48,595 nt of DNA from Mycoplasmatota bacterium (GCA_030600605.1 JAUVLT010000005.1:1-48595), one strand, 5' to 3'; numbered from the stretch's first letter, positions 33,088 to 42,450 are shown. Notes: generated by a model not told the origin, from the sequence alone. Program-made: numbers and translations.

Positions 33088-34309
33088 TTAGTGTGCTTCC
33101 TGTTTCAATGATTTTTTTATCGAATTTAGCAGATGAAAAGATACGACAATTTCTTTTAATGATAGTACCTTTGGGAATTGTTACTCCAGTTCCAATTACA
33201 TTAATTCCACTAAATAAAACTTCTGGATTTTCAATATTTGGGGACATATCATCTCCATCACCGATAATGACATCTTCTAATATTTTACATCTTTTATCGA
33301 TAATTGCTTTTTCAATATAGGCTCCAGGCATGATTTCTGTATCATTTAGTATAACACTATCAATTACTGTCGCACCGGGATGAACTATTACTCCAGGACT
33401 AAGTACACTTCTTGTGACATTACCTGCGATAATTGATCCATTAGATATTAGTGCTTGGCTAATTGAAGCTTTACTACCAATTTTAACACTTGGCATTTCT
33501 TCACTTTTTGTATGAATTTTCCAGTTTTTATCATACATATCTAACTTGATTTTATCAACTGTTGTGGTGAGTTCGATACTAGCTTCTAAATAAGCATCGT
33601 ATGTTCCTACATCTTTCCAATAGTCTTCAAATACATATGTAAATAAGTCTGTTTTAGTTAGTAAATGAGGGATAATATGTTTTCCAAAATCAAGTTTTGG
33701 ATCTTTTACTTCAGTAATTGCTTCAAGTAAAACATCTGTATTAAAGACATATATTCCCATTGAAGCCAAATTACTGTCTGCATTTTTTGGTTTTTCAGTA
33801 AACTTTTTGATTTTATTATTCTTGTCTGAAGTTAATATTCCAAATTGATGAGTATCTTTCCAAGGTACTGGTTGTACTGCAATTGTTAATTTAGCATCAT
33901 TTTTGACATGAAAAGCAAGCATTTTTTTATAATCCATTTTATAAACATGGTCACCCGATAAGATAAGAACATATTTAGGGTTCTTTCTTTTAATATACTC
34001 AATATTTTGTAAGACAGCATCAGCTGTTCCAGCGTACCATTCTTTGTATGGTTGAAGTAAACTTATGCTTGAATCTCTTCTATTTAAGTCCCATTCTGCA
34101 CCCATACCAATGTGTTCATTTAAAGAAAGTGGTAAATATTGAGTTAAAATTCCAATATTGTAAATTCCGGAATTAGTACAGTTACTTAGAGTAAAGTCAA
34201 CAATGCGGTATTTACCAGCAAACGGAACAGCTGGTTTAACTCTTTTTTCTGATAGAATATCTAATCTACTTCCTCTACCTCCTGCTAATATTAACGCTAA
34301 AGTTTCCAT
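33083..34309 (-). CDS. glgC: Glucose-1-phosphate adenylyltransferase
   Basis: ADP-glucose pyrophosphorylase (408 residues) that makes ADP-glucose for glycogen. The nucleotidyltransferase part has ALILAGGRGSRLDILSEKRVKPAVPFAG, GTADAVLQN, LILSGDHVYKMDY and FTEKP; residues from about 270 on form a left-handed beta-helix (IAGNVTRSVLSPGVIVHPGATV, MPGAYIEKAIID). The ribosome site is embedded in the last codons of glgA (AAGGAGGAA). In Bacillus a GlgC-GlgD pair is made; here only one subunit is visible, and it has the full catalytic motifs. It follows glgA by one base, which is the reverse of the common order. Confidence 0.94.
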   Translation of the reverse strand: METLALILAGGRGSRLDILSEKRVKPAVPFAGKYRIVDFTLSNCTNSGIYNIGILTQYLPLSLNEHIGMGAEWDLNRRDSSISLLQPYKEWYAGTADAVLQNIEYIKRKNPKYVLILSGDHVYKMDYKKMLAFHVKNDAKLTIAVQPVPWKDTHQFGILTSDKNNKIKKFTEKPKNADSNLASMGIYVFNTDVLLEAITEVKDPKLDFGKHIIPHLLTKTDLFTYVFEDYWKDVGTYDAYLEASIELTTTVDKIKLDMYDKNWKIHTKSEEMPSVKIGSKASISQALISNGSIIAGNVTRSVLSPGVIVHPGATVIDSVILNDTEIMPGAYIEKAIIDKRCKILEDVIIGDGDDMSPNIENPEVLFSGINVIGTGVTIPKGTIIKRNCRIFSSAKFDKKIIETGSTLK

Positions 34310-34310
34310 T

Positions 34311-35735
34311 TTATTCCTCCTTTAGTTTCTTATAAAGACTTAAATATTTTTTAGCTGATTGTTCCCAACTAAAATCTTCTAGCATAACTCTTTTCACTAG
34401 AGTTTTCCAAGTAGGTTTATCATTATATGTTTCAAGTGAAGAATTAATAGCATGTGCTAAGTCACCTGCTTCATAGTTTTCAAATCCAAATCCAGTTCCT
34501 TCATTTGTAAATTTATTAAAAGGGATAATACTATCTTTTAGTCCACCTGTTTTTCTAACAATTGGCAGTGTTCCATATTTTAAACTAATTAATTGAGCTA
34601 ATCCACAAGGTTCAAAACGTGAAGGCATTAAAAACATATCAGATCCAGCATATATTTTTCTTGCTAATGCATCACTATATCCAATATATACTCCAACATT
34701 ATCTGGATATCTTTCTTGTAGGTAGTTATAGAAGTGCTCAATATTTGGTTCACCACTTCCAAGTAAAACAAATTGGAATTTCTTTTCAATTATATAATCT
34801 TCTAATATTTCTTTAATTAAAGCAAATCCTTTAGGTTCAGCGAGTCTTGAAACCATACTGATTATTGGTAAATTATTCTTTTCTAAATTAAAATACTCTC
34901 TTAATGCATTCTTATTTTCTCTTTTACCTTTCAAGTAGTTAAAAGGGCTATAATTATAGACGATATTAGGATCTAATTTGGGATTAAAGTTTTCATAATC
35001 AATACCATTAATAATTCCAAATAATGTGTCTTCTCGTGATTTTAAGATTTCACTCATCCCAAATCCAAAGTAATCATGTAAGATTTCTTTAGCATAAGTA
35101 TTTGAGACTGTTGTTACAAAGTTTGCTGAATTTATACCACATTTTAAGAAATTAATATTATCATTAAATTCAAGTTCATTATCAAATTCAACATCTAAAT
35201 ATTTGATTAAATGTTTCGAGAAAACACCTTGGTAAGCAATATTATGAATTGTAAAGATTGTTTTCATATCTTTATATTTTTCTAAATGTTTGTATTTTTT
35301 ATTTAAAATATATGGAATTAGACCTGCTGTCCAATCATTGACGTGAATAATATCAGGATAATAATCTAAATGTTCAAACATTTGCATAACAGCGTTATTA
35401 AAGAAACCGTATCTTTCACCATCATCATAATGACCATATAAAGTATTTCTGTAGCCGAAATAGTATTCGTTATCAATAAAATAATATGTAACTCCATTGA
35501 GTTCTAGAGATTCAATTCCACAATATTCTTGTTTATTTCCAACTGTAACACGATATTTACATAATAGTTTTAATTGATTATTATATTTTTCCTTTGTTAC
35601 TCCATGTTTCGGTAATACAACTGAAACATCAACACCTAATTTTACAAGTTCTTTTGGTAAGGCACCTAAAACATCAGCAAGTCCACCTGTTTTAGAAAAA
35701 GGTGTTGCCTCGCTTCCTACAAATAGTATTTTCAT
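34311..35735 (-). CDS. glgA: Glycogen synthase (ADP-glucose)
   Basis: GT5 glucosyltransferase (474 residues) that extends alpha-1,4-glucan from ADP-glucose. The substrate-binding KTGGL is at residues 15-19 (KTGGLADVLGALPKEL), followed by HVNDWTAGLIPY, IHNIAYQGVF, the C-domain GIDYENFNP, and the late MPSRFEPCGLAQLISLKYGT loop with the conserved Glu. The track starts at 35756; AAGGAGGAG gives ATG 35735. It is first of glgA-glgC. No branching enzyme (glgB) or phosphorylase (glgP) is encoded in this window, so they must lie elsewhere or be absent. Confidence 0.95.
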   Translation of the reverse strand: MKILFVGSEATPFSKTGGLADVLGALPKELVKLGVDVSVVLPKHGVTKEKYNNQLKLLCKYRVTVGNKQEYCGIESLELNGVTYYFIDNEYYFGYRNTLYGHYDDGERYGFFNNAVMQMFEHLDYYPDIIHVNDWTAGLIPYILNKKYKHLEKYKDMKTIFTIHNIAYQGVFSKHLIKYLDVEFDNELEFNDNINFLKCGINSANFVTTVSNTYAKEILHDYFGFGMSEILKSREDTLFGIINGIDYENFNPKLDPNIVYNYSPFNYLKGKRENKNALREYFNLEKNNLPIISMVSRLAEPKGFALIKEILEDYIIEKKFQFVLLGSGEPNIEHFYNYLQERYPDNVGVYIGYSDALARKIYAGSDMFLMPSRFEPCGLAQLISLKYGTLPIVRKTGGLKDSIIPFNKFTNEGTGFGFENYEAGDLAHAINSSLETYNDKPTWKTLVKRVMLEDFSWEQSAKKYLSLYKKLKEE

Positions 35736-35832
35736 AGTATCTCCTCCTTTTATCACCAGTATTATTATATCAAAAAAACAGATAATTTGTTATAGATTTA
35801 ATAAAATAAAAAAGATACAAAATTGTATCTTT

Positions 35833-36363
35833 TTATAAATAATTAGCTATTCGGTCTTTAATACTTAGTCCAACTACAATACATAAAACGACTGAAATAG
35901 TCATATAAGGTAAATTGTAAATAATGAATGAATAAATAAATGCTCCTTCAGTTCCAGCGAATTGTGAAAAGAATAAAACACCACTTATACTGTGCATTAA
36001 ATATCTTAAAAATCCTGCTAAAGCTATTCCCTTAATAAAACTTCTATTATTAATTAAAGCAGTATTTCTAAAGATACCAGCTACTCCTAAAACAGTAAAT
36101 GCAAAGATATAGTCAAAGAATATTGATCCCCAGTGAATTAAAAATCCTCCTAATGCAAAATTGATAATTCCAAATACAAATCCAGCAACTAAGCCATCTT
36201 TTACTCCATACTTATAAGCAACAAAGAAGATTGGTAACATTCCAAGACTCGCACTTCCACCCTGTGGCATATGCAGAAAAGGAATGAAAGTAGATGTTGC
36301 TTCAAGTACTCCTGCAACAGCTATTAAGATAGCTATTTCAGTGATTCTTTTTGTTTCTTTCAT
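35833..36363 (-). CDS. thiT: Thiamine transporter ThiT (ECF S-component)
   Basis: 176-residue, six-helix substrate-binding subunit of an energy-coupling-factor thiamine importer; it needs a shared EcfAA'T module encoded elsewhere. The N-terminal AILIAVAGVLEATSTFIP, MPQGGSASLGMLPIFFVAYKYGVKDG and the RYLMHSISGVLFF segment are typical of ThiT. The upstream TPP riboswitch confirms the ligand. GGAGGAG sets the start at ATG 36363 instead of the track's 36396. A weak A/T-rich hairpin follows the stop codon. No thiamine biosynthesis gene is in the window, which suggests a scavenging habit. Confidence 0.94.
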   Translation of the reverse strand: MKETKRITEIAILIAVAGVLEATSTFIPFLHMPQGGSASLGMLPIFFVAYKYGVKDGLVAGFVFGIINFALGGFLIHWGSIFFDYIFAFTVLGVAGIFRNTALINNRSFIKGIALAGFLRYLMHSISGVLFFSQFAGTEGAFIYSFIIYNLPYMTISVVLCIVVGLSIKDRIANYL

Positions 36364-36380
36364 ATTTTTCTCCTCCAAAT

Positions 36381-36414
36381 AAAAAATTTTGTCCAAAAAC
36401 CCAGGACAAAATTT
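36381..36414 (-). terminator. Riboswitch-controlled terminator before thiT
   Basis: On the - strand AAATTTTGTCC pairs with GGACAAAATTT around a short loop, followed by TTTTTT. It sits between the TPP aptamer and the thiT ribosome site, as expected of a transcriptional off-switch. Confidence 0.88.
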
Positions 36415-36440
36415 AATTCAAAGTATAAACTACTTTAAAT

Positions 36441-36532
36441 CTTATCCTACGCTGGCATTATCCAGATCAGGTATGGTCTATTCTAGTTTCAAGAATACTC
36501 TCAGCCTAGTTCTCTAAGCTCCCTGACTTTAA
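36441..36532 (-). promoter_or_regulatory. TPP (thiamine pyrophosphate) riboswitch
   Basis: On the - strand the aptamer runs from GGGAGCTTAG through the pyrimidine-sensing AGGCTGAGA and the ACCTGATCTGGATAATGCC core to AGCGTAGG. All hallmark THI-box elements are present. Binding TPP should favour the terminator and shut off thiT. Confidence 0.97.
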
Positions 36533-36541
36533 GACATATAT

Positions 36542-36571
36542 AGTATACAATAATTATTAAACAAAAATCAA
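36542..36571 (-). promoter_or_regulatory. Candidate promoter of thiT
   Basis: On the - strand TTGATT, an 18-base spacer and TATACT, just upstream of the aptamer. Confidence 0.55.
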
Positions 36572-36830
36572 GTATTACCAAATATTTGCAAGAACTATTA
36601 TCATATAATTAAAAAAAGTAAATAATAATTCAAAGGGAGATAATAATATACCAGTGATTGTCTTCCATATTTTTATTTTGGGTCCAAGATTGTTTTTACA
36701 ATACACAAGTAGCATGTATATATATAAAGAATGCCGAAAAATACAAAAGATAAAGGGTATTGATACTTTTTTTAAAAAAATCTATTATTTTTAATATTGG
36801 TGTTACAATATAGTATTGGAGGTGATAATT

Positions 36831-38366
36831 ATGTATAAAGACAAGAGAGAATCCTTTTTAATATATGCTGCTGTAATAACACTTGTTTTTACGATTATTT
36901 TCGTCTTTTTTATTAGTAATTATTATCAAAAAAAAGATGAATATTATGCAGGAAGAATAAATGAGCTAGATAATGAGATAAATACAACACTACACAGTTA
37001 TGGATTATTTTCTAAATATATTTATGAAAATTATATCGAAACTGATTATATATTAGAATTAGTTGATACTGCTTACGAAGCAGACACGGCTACACAAGAT
37101 TTACTTAGGACAGAGCTTTATGACTATTTAATAGATGAATATGATCATGTTAAAGAATATGATTTTAGACAGGTTCATTTTCATTTTCCTGATTCAACTA
37201 GTTTTTTACGAATGCATTTTCCTGAAAAATACGGTGATAGTTTATATGAAGCAAGATATTCAGTCAGAACTGTAAATGAAGACTATGTTACTATTGCAGG
37301 TTTTGAAGAAGGTCGAGTAGTTAATGGATATCGATTTGTTTACCCTCTTATAAGAAATGGAGAACATATTGGTAGTGTTGAAGTAAGCGTGGCTTTAACT
37401 TCGGTAATAAATGTTTTAACGGAACTTACAGATAGTGATTACTACTTTGTTATTGATAAAGAGGTAGTTTATGATAAAGTTTATTCTGAATATTTAGATA
37501 ATTATCAAGTGACTGAATTTTCTGAAAATTTCCTAGTGGATATTGGTACTATAATTAATTGTCAAGATCGAAATCTTATTGAGGAACGTAATTTTGAAGA
37601 TTTTTTAGGTTCATTTGATGTAGATGAAATTGAAAAATTAGATGAATTTATTGAATTTGGATTTTCAACAAAATATGAAAAAAAGAATTATGAAGTTATT
37701 TTCACACCAATTGCAAATATTGAAGGCGAAGATGTAGCATATATGATTTCAATAAGTGAAATAAATGGTGTTAGAGATTTGTATCTACAAAATTTACTAG
37801 TTGGGGGACTAATCTTTTCACTTTATATAGGAATACTGTTGTTATCTGGTATTTTTATTAGAAATAGAAATTTGTTACAAACTATTTCTTATTCAGATGG
37901 ATTAACAAATATTTCTAATCGACGTAAATTTGAAATTGATTTAAATATAGAGATTTCAAGAGCAAAAAGATATCATAACGATTTAAGCTTCATTATGTTT
38001 GATATTGACCATTTCAAGGATGTGAATGACACTTATGGACATAAAACAGGTGATTATATCCTTGAAAAATTAGCATCAATTATTAAAAGTAATATTCGAG
38101 AAGATGATCTTTTCGCAAGATATGGTGGAGAAGAGTTTATTATTATGTTATTTAATTCAAATAAGCAAGAAACAATAAATAAAGCTGATGAGTTAAGAAA
38201 ACTTGTTGAAGGTTATAAATTTGATGTTGTTGGTCAAGTAACAATTAGTTTAGGAGTATATAAATTTAAAGATGAAGACACATATGAAACGATAACTGAA
38301 AAGGTTGATAAAGCGATGTATGCTGCTAAAAAAGCTGGAAGAAATAAAGTGAAATATATTGAATAA
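36831..38366 (+). CDS. Membrane diguanylate cyclase with extracellular sensor domain
   Basis: 511 residues. An N-terminal helix (about 11-30) and a second at about 325-347 bracket an extracellular region of nearly 300 residues that looks like a CACHE/PAS-type sensor (FRQVHFHFPDSTSFLRMHFPEKYGDSLYEAR resembles double-CACHE ligand pockets). The C-terminal GGDEF domain starts near 350 (SYSDGLTNISNRRKFEIDL), has MFDIDHFKDVNDTYGHKTGD and the active signature GGEEF at about 432-436, with the inhibitory RxxD site (REDD) five residues before it. It should make c-di-GMP from two GTP under feedback control. GGAGGTGA gives the start at 36831. No EAL or PilZ gene is nearby. Confidence 0.92.
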   Translation: MYKDKRESFLIYAAVITLVFTIIFVFFISNYYQKKDEYYAGRINELDNEINTTLHSYGLFSKYIYENYIETDYILELVDTAYEADTATQDLLRTELYDYLIDEYDHVKEYDFRQVHFHFPDSTSFLRMHFPEKYGDSLYEARYSVRTVNEDYVTIAGFEEGRVVNGYRFVYPLIRNGEHIGSVEVSVALTSVINVLTELTDSDYYFVIDKEVVYDKVYSEYLDNYQVTEFSENFLVDIGTIINCQDRNLIEERNFEDFLGSFDVDEIEKLDEFIEFGFSTKYEKKNYEVIFTPIANIEGEDVAYMISISEINGVRDLYLQNLLVGGLIFSLYIGILLLSGIFIRNRNLLQTISYSDGLTNISNRRKFEIDLNIEISRAKRYHNDLSFIMFDIDHFKDVNDTYGHKTGDYILEKLASIIKSNIREDDLFARYGGEEFIIMLFNSNKQETINKADELRKLVEGYKFDVVGQVTISLGVYKFKDEDTYETITEKVDKAMYAAKKAGRNKVKYIE

Positions 38367-38382
38367 TAATGAAATAAATAAC

Positions 38383-38416
38383 AAAAAAACCTGATAATTG
38401 ATTATCAGGTTTTTTT
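38383..38416. terminator. Bidirectional terminator, cyclase / pdp
   Basis: AAAAAACCTGATAA/TTATCAGGTTTTTT with loop TTGA, T-runs both ways, between convergent genes. Confidence 0.9.
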
Positions 38417-38417
38417 G

Positions 38418-39713
38418 TTATTCAGTTATTATTTCCAAGATAATTGGTTTCTTTTCTACTTTTTCTTTTGTTATAACAAAGGCATTTAACACTTCATCGA
38501 TTATATTTTCAATGTTTTCTTTGTTGTTATATAAAAGAGCTAATGTTTCACCTTTTGTTACTTGATTTCCTACTTTTTTATTTAAAATAATTCCAACATC
38601 AGGATCGATTGAATCTTCTTTGGTTTCTCGTCCTGCTCCTAATTTCATGGCACCAATTCCAATTGCTAAAGCATCAATTTCTTTTACATATCCGGTTTCA
38701 TTAGACTTTACTTCAATAATTTCTTTGACATTAATAAATGTATTTAAATCTTTAATAGTTCCACCTTGATATTTAATGAACTCCATTTGTTTAGCATATG
38801 CTTCATTATTATTAAGTTTTTCTAAAATTAATTTTTTTGCTTCTTCTAATGTTTGAGTAATTCCTCCACTGTAAACCATATAACTACCAATTTCAACACA
38901 TAATTCTGTTAAATCATCTGGTCCATTACCTTTTAGTGTTTCAATAGCTTCTTTAACTTCAAGTCTATTTCCCACAGAAAATCCTAGTGGCTGAGACATG
39001 TCAGTTATGAACGCAACAACTTTCTTATTAAATGATGTTCCAATATTGACCATTATTTTAGATAATTCTCGAGCGTCTTCAATAGTTTTCATAAAGGCAC
39101 CTTCCCCAATTTTTACATCTAAAATAATAACATCACTACCACTTGCTAGTTTCTTGCTCATAATACTAGAGGCAATTAATGGAATGCTTGGAACGGTTGC
39201 TGTTACATCTCTTAGTGCATATAGTAATTTGTCTGCGGGTGTAACTTTTGCTGTTTGTCCTGCAACAGCAAGTCCGATTTCATTAACTTGTTTAATAAAA
39301 TCATTGATTTCGATATTAATGGATAATCCATCAATACTTTCTAGTTTATCTAAAGTACCACCAGTATGTCCTAATCCTCGACCACTTAGTTTCGCTACTT
39401 TAGCACCACAACTAGCAACTAATGGTCCCAAAACTAATGTTGTTTTGTCTCCTACCCCACCTGTTGAATGTTTATCCACTTTTATTCCGTCAATGATGCT
39501 TAAATCAATGATTTCACCACTATTAAGAATTGCTTTTGTTAAAGCACTACTTTCTTTATTTGTCATTCCTTGAAAATAAATAGCCATTAATAAACTACTC
39601 ATTTGATAATCAGGAATACTTTTATTTACATAATTTTCAATAATGTATTTTATTTCCTCATTTGTAAGTGGAAATCCATCTCTTTTCTTTTCAATAAGGT
39701 CAACCATTCTCAT
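38418..39713 (-). CDS. pdp: Pyrimidine-nucleoside phosphorylase
   Basis: Phosphorylase of 431 residues that splits uridine, thymidine or deoxyuridine to base and (deoxy)ribose-1-phosphate for salvage. The diagnostic KLSGRGLGHTGGTLDKLES and DKHSTGGVGDKTTL phosphate-binding segments are present, plus the C-terminal domain with GAGRETKEDSIDPDVGI. AAGGAG is followed by two possible ATGs; ATG 39713 has 9 bases spacing and yields MRMVDLIEKKRDG, the usual start, so the track's 26 extra residues are not used. TATAAT lies about 20 bases upstream. It probably acts on nucleosides brought in by the BMP/ABC importer. Confidence 0.95.
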   Translation of the reverse strand: MRMVDLIEKKRDGFPLTNEEIKYIIENYVNKSIPDYQMSSLLMAIYFQGMTNKESSALTKAILNSGEIIDLSIIDGIKVDKHSTGGVGDKTTLVLGPLVASCGAKVAKLSGRGLGHTGGTLDKLESIDGLSINIEINDFIKQVNEIGLAVAGQTAKVTPADKLLYALRDVTATVPSIPLIASSIMSKKLASGSDVIILDVKIGEGAFMKTIEDARELSKIMVNIGTSFNKKVVAFITDMSQPLGFSVGNRLEVKEAIETLKGNGPDDLTELCVEIGSYMVYSGGITQTLEEAKKLILEKLNNNEAYAKQMEFIKYQGGTIKDLNTFINVKEIIEVKSNETGYVKEIDALAIGIGAMKLGAGRETKEDSIDPDVGIILNKKVGNQVTKGETLALLYNNKENIENIIDEVLNAFVITKEKVEKKPIILEIITE

Positions 39714-39837
39714 ATATTTCATCTCCTTAAAACACATTATAACACATAAATATTTTTTAAAAAACGATAATACTACATAAAGGTATTTCATATAACTAAC
39801 CTTAATTTACCGAATTCTAAGTGCTTAGGATACAATA

Positions 39838-39878
39838 CAAAAAAAGTAATCACTTTATAAAAGCAATTACTTTTTGTT
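39838..39878 (-). terminator. Terminator of the thyA-folA-plsC operon
   Basis: On the - strand AAAAAGTAAT pairs with ATTACTTTTT around a long A/T-rich loop, followed by a T-run. Confidence 0.75.
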
Positions 39879-39879
39879 A

Positions 39880-40701
39880 TTACATTTTCTCGAATTTATC
39901 AAGTTGATTTTGAATAGTTTTTTTCACTTTATTTGCGAGTTCTTGACTACTTAGTCCTTTGTAGTCTTCATATTTTAATAATTCATGGATATGGACATAA
40001 ACTTTTTGTTTTTTGTAAGGGTAATCTTTCAAAATATTACTAAAATTATATATTGTAACAACTAAAATATCAGCTTTTGGTTTTATTGCTAGTTTGAAAG
40101 CACCAGGTTTAAAATCAATCATTTTATTTCCAAATGCACGTCTACCTTCGGGAAAAATACCCATAGACATACCTTGTCTTACCTGTTTAATTCCTTTTAC
40201 GATTGATTCAGCAGCAGATCTATCTGCAAATCTAGATATAGGAATATTGCCAAGTAAACCAATCCATTTTCCAATAATGGGAACGCCCATTATTGATTCT
40301 TTTGCAATAAAAGTAATTGTATGATCTCTAAATATTGGTTTTAAGACAATAATATCGTAATTTTCTTGATGATTACCAACTAAAACGAAATTTTTTGTAG
40401 GAATATTTTCTTTGCCTGTTGTAATTACTTTAACTCTTAAGAAGTGAAGCGTTAAAGCAAGCCATGAATTAGCGAACCGATGATTAAATTTACTATCTAT
40501 TTTAGTGCCCTTTCGTAAAGTACCAACTAAACTTAATGAGCTTAATTGGATGATTAAGGATAGGATTAGACCTATAAATAGACTTAATAGCCCATATAAA
40601 TAGAAATTTAGGTCATTAAAACTATAAAAATCTAATTTAAAAATAATTCCAAATAAGATTGTAAATATCGCCCAAAATAGGTAAAAACTTAAAATATACA
40701 T
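39880..40701 (-). CDS. plsC: 1-acyl-sn-glycerol-3-phosphate acyltransferase
   Basis: Membrane enzyme (273 residues) transferring an acyl group to lysophosphatidate to form phosphatidic acid. Two N-terminal helices (about residues 2-20 and 37-58) anchor it. The catalytic NHQENYD (H-x4-D, residues 111-116) and FPEGRRAFG are the family's motifs I and III, with GNIPISR as motif II. The track starts at 40719, but AAAGGA lies after that ATG, so ATG 40701 is chosen, four bases past the folA stop. It is last in a thyA-folA-plsC operon. A lysophospholipid acyltransferase with other acyl preference is possible. Confidence 0.92.
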   Translation of the reverse strand: MYILSFYLFWAIFTILFGIIFKLDFYSFNDLNFYLYGLLSLFIGLILSLIIQLSSLSLVGTLRKGTKIDSKFNHRFANSWLALTLHFLRVKVITTGKENIPTKNFVLVGNHQENYDIIVLKPIFRDHTITFIAKESIMGVPIIGKWIGLLGNIPISRFADRSAAESIVKGIKQVRQGMSMGIFPEGRRAFGNKMIDFKPGAFKLAIKPKADILVVTIYNFSNILKDYPYKKQKVYVHIHELLKYEDYKGLSSQELANKVKKTIQNQLDKFEKM

Positions 40702-40705
40702 TGCA

Positions 40706-41176
40706 TCAAATCCTTTCATAAATGGAAAAGGTTAAATCTCCACTTACTTTTTCACTAATTTTATTAAATTTAGAGTAATCAATCTCCTTAAAAAAGACAT
40801 CTCCTTCAAAATCTTTATTGATATGTGTAATATATAATCTATCAACTATATCTAGTGTTAAATCATAAATTATTTTACCACCGATAATAAATATTTCTTC
40901 TTCTTTTGGATAATTATTTAAATAAGTTATGATGTCGTTTGTTCTTTCAACACCTTCATACTCATAGTCTGAAAGTGTTGCAATAACACTTTTTCTTCCT
41001 TTAAGGGGCTTGTTTAAATAGGAGATAATTGATTTAAAAGTCATTTCCCCCATTATTACGGTGTGATTCATTGTTTTTTCTTTAAAATATGCCATATCTT
41101 CCTGATAGTGCCAAGGTAATTTATTTCCCTTACCAATAACATTGTTCTTACCTATCGCAACAATTAGACTTATCAT
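40706..41176 (-). CDS. folA: Dihydrofolate reductase
   Basis: 156-residue NADPH-dependent enzyme reducing dihydrofolate, which ThyA produces. The N-terminal ISLIVAIGKNNVIGKGNKLPWHYQEDMAYFK holds the Met20-type loop and the catalytic Glu/Asp position (HYQED), GRKSVIATLS lies near the cofactor, and EEIFIIGGKIIYDLTLDIVDRLYITHI is diagnostic. Its ATG overlaps the thyA stop by one base (TAATG) and plsC begins four bases after its stop, so translation is coupled in one operon. This is a chromosomal housekeeping copy, with no sign of a mobile resistance element. Confidence 0.96.
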   Translation of the reverse strand: MISLIVAIGKNNVIGKGNKLPWHYQEDMAYFKEKTMNHTVIMGEMTFKSIISYLNKPLKGRKSVIATLSDYEYEGVERTNDIITYLNNYPKEEEIFIIGGKIIYDLTLDIVDRLYITHINKDFEGDVFFKEIDYSKFNKISEKVSGDLTFSIYERI

Positions 41177-42057
41177 TAGACGCTTACCTTACCCTTTATA
41201 GGAGGGTACGGATTATATTCTGATAATTTAAAATCTTCGTATTTAAAATCCTCAATATTTTTTATTTTTTTATTCAATGTCATTTTTGGTAAAGATCTAG
41301 GAGTTCTTGAGAGTTGTAATTTTACTTGTTCTAAATGATTATTATAAATATGAGCATCTCCTAAGGTGTGAATAAATTCTCCGGCTTCTAATCCTGTTAC
41401 TTGAGCTATCATTAGTGTTAATAAGGCATAACTGGCTATATTGAAAGGGATTCCTAAGAAAGAATCAGCACTTCTTTGATAAAGAAGGCAACTTAACTTA
41501 TTGTTATTTACATAAAAATGAAACATCATATGACATGGAGGTAAAGCCATTTCAGGAACTAATGGTGGATTCCATGAATTAATGATTAGTCTTCTTGAAT
41601 AAGGATTATTTTTGATGTTATTAATTACTTCAGTAAGCTGGTCAACATGTTTTCCATCAGGACCTTCAAAATGGCGCCATTGTTTTCCATATACTGGTCC
41701 TAAATTTCCATACTTTTTAGCAAATAATGGGTCATTTTTTATTTTCTCTACAAATTCTTTCAATGTTTCTTGATTATAATCTTCAGTTTTCTGGAAGTTT
41801 CGATAGGGCCACTCATTCCAAATTTTGACATCATTATCGACTAAATATTTAATATTAGTTTCGCCTTTGATGAACCATAAAAGTTCATAAATAATAGATT
41901 TTAAATGAACCTTTTTAGTTGTTAATAATGGGAACCCCTCTGAAAGATCAAATCTCATTTGATATCCAAAAGTACTGATAGTTCCTGTTCCTGTGCGATC
42001 TTCTTTTTGAGATCCTTTTTTTAAAATATGATTCAATAAGTCCAAATATTGTTTCAT
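41176..42057 (-). CDS. thyA: Thymidylate synthase
   Basis: 293-residue enzyme that methylates dUMP to dTMP with methylene-tetrahydrofolate, yielding dihydrofolate for FolA. The N-terminus [28 protein letters not shown], the catalytic [14 protein letters not shown] with its active-site Cys, [21 protein letters not shown] and [10 protein letters not shown] are all present. Its length and the insert around residues 85-130 ([19 protein letters not shown]) match the longer Lactobacillus-type ThyA. AAGGAG is 8 bases before ATG 42057; the track's earlier GTG is not needed. The classical ThyA is present, so no ThyX is required. Confidence 0.97.
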   Translation of the reverse strand: MKQYLDLLNHILKKGSQKEDRTGTGTISTFGYQMRFDLSEGFPLLTTKKVHLKSIIYELLWFIKGETNIKYLVDNDVKIWNEWPYRNFQKTEDYNQETLKEFVEKIKNDPLFAKKYGNLGPVYGKQWRHFEGPDGKHVDQLTEVINNIKNNPYSRRLIINSWNPPLVPEMALPPCHMMFHFYVNNNKLSCLLYQRSADSFLGIPFNIASYALLTLMIAQVTGLEAGEFIHTLGDAHIYNNHLEQVKLQLSRTPRSLPKMTLNKKIKNIEDFKYEDFKLSEYNPYPPIKGKVSV

Positions 42058-42069
42058 AGGAATCACTCC

Positions 42070-42321
42070 TTATGTTTTTTTTATTCGTTTTACTAATTGT
42101 TTTATTGCAATTGCAATTGCAAAAATTGCTGGAATAGTAGGTGTTAACGGTCCAGCCCATAGTAAAACATAAGTAACACTAAAAGCTAATAGTATATCTA
42201 TATTAAGAATTATACCAATGATAAATGACGACCATGCAGGGATATAAAAGATGATTCCTCCAATTAGAATATAAAGGAACATATCTTTTACAAATATATT
42301 TTCTTTAAGCCATTTCTTCAT
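42070..42321 (-). CDS. Small two-helix membrane protein preceding thyA
   Basis: 83 residues. A polar N-terminus (MKKWLKENIFVKDM) is followed by hydrophobic stretches at about residues 15-40 and 43-72, then a basic tail RIKKT. No family recognised, though small membrane proteins of this type often precede thyA or folate genes in related genomes. GGTGAT is 6 bases before the ATG. A TATAAT near 42351 on the - strand is a candidate -10 for the whole thyA operon, which this gene would lead. The gap to thyA is 12 bases. Confidence 0.7.
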   Translation of the reverse strand: MKKWLKENIFVKDMFLYILIGGIIFYIPAWSSFIIGIILNIDILLAFSVTYVLLWAGPLTPTIPAIFAIAIAIKQLVKRIKKT

Positions 42322-42400
42322 AGTATCACCATCAAATCTAAACTGATAATATTATAACAAAATATCATATATATTGAAAGCATCTTGTTGATATTACAGA

Positions 42401-42427
42401 AAAAAAGTGCAATTTGCACTTTTTTAA
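42401..42427 (-). terminator. Terminator after ssb
   Basis: AAAAAAGTGCAA/TTGCACTTTTTT is a near-perfect palindrome with T-runs on both strands. Confidence 0.85.
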
Positions 42428-42450
42428 TAATATTATATATGGGGATAATA

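Noticed and set aside
38998-39573. 191-residue + strand ORF opposite pdp
   Set aside because: It is the antisense frame of a well-identified gene, with no ribosome site and low-complexity Ser/Leu/Pro composition typical of shadow ORFs.
41948-42160. 70-residue - strand ORF over the thyA start
   Set aside because: Out-of-frame overlap of the small membrane gene and thyA, with Asn/Ser-rich shadow composition.
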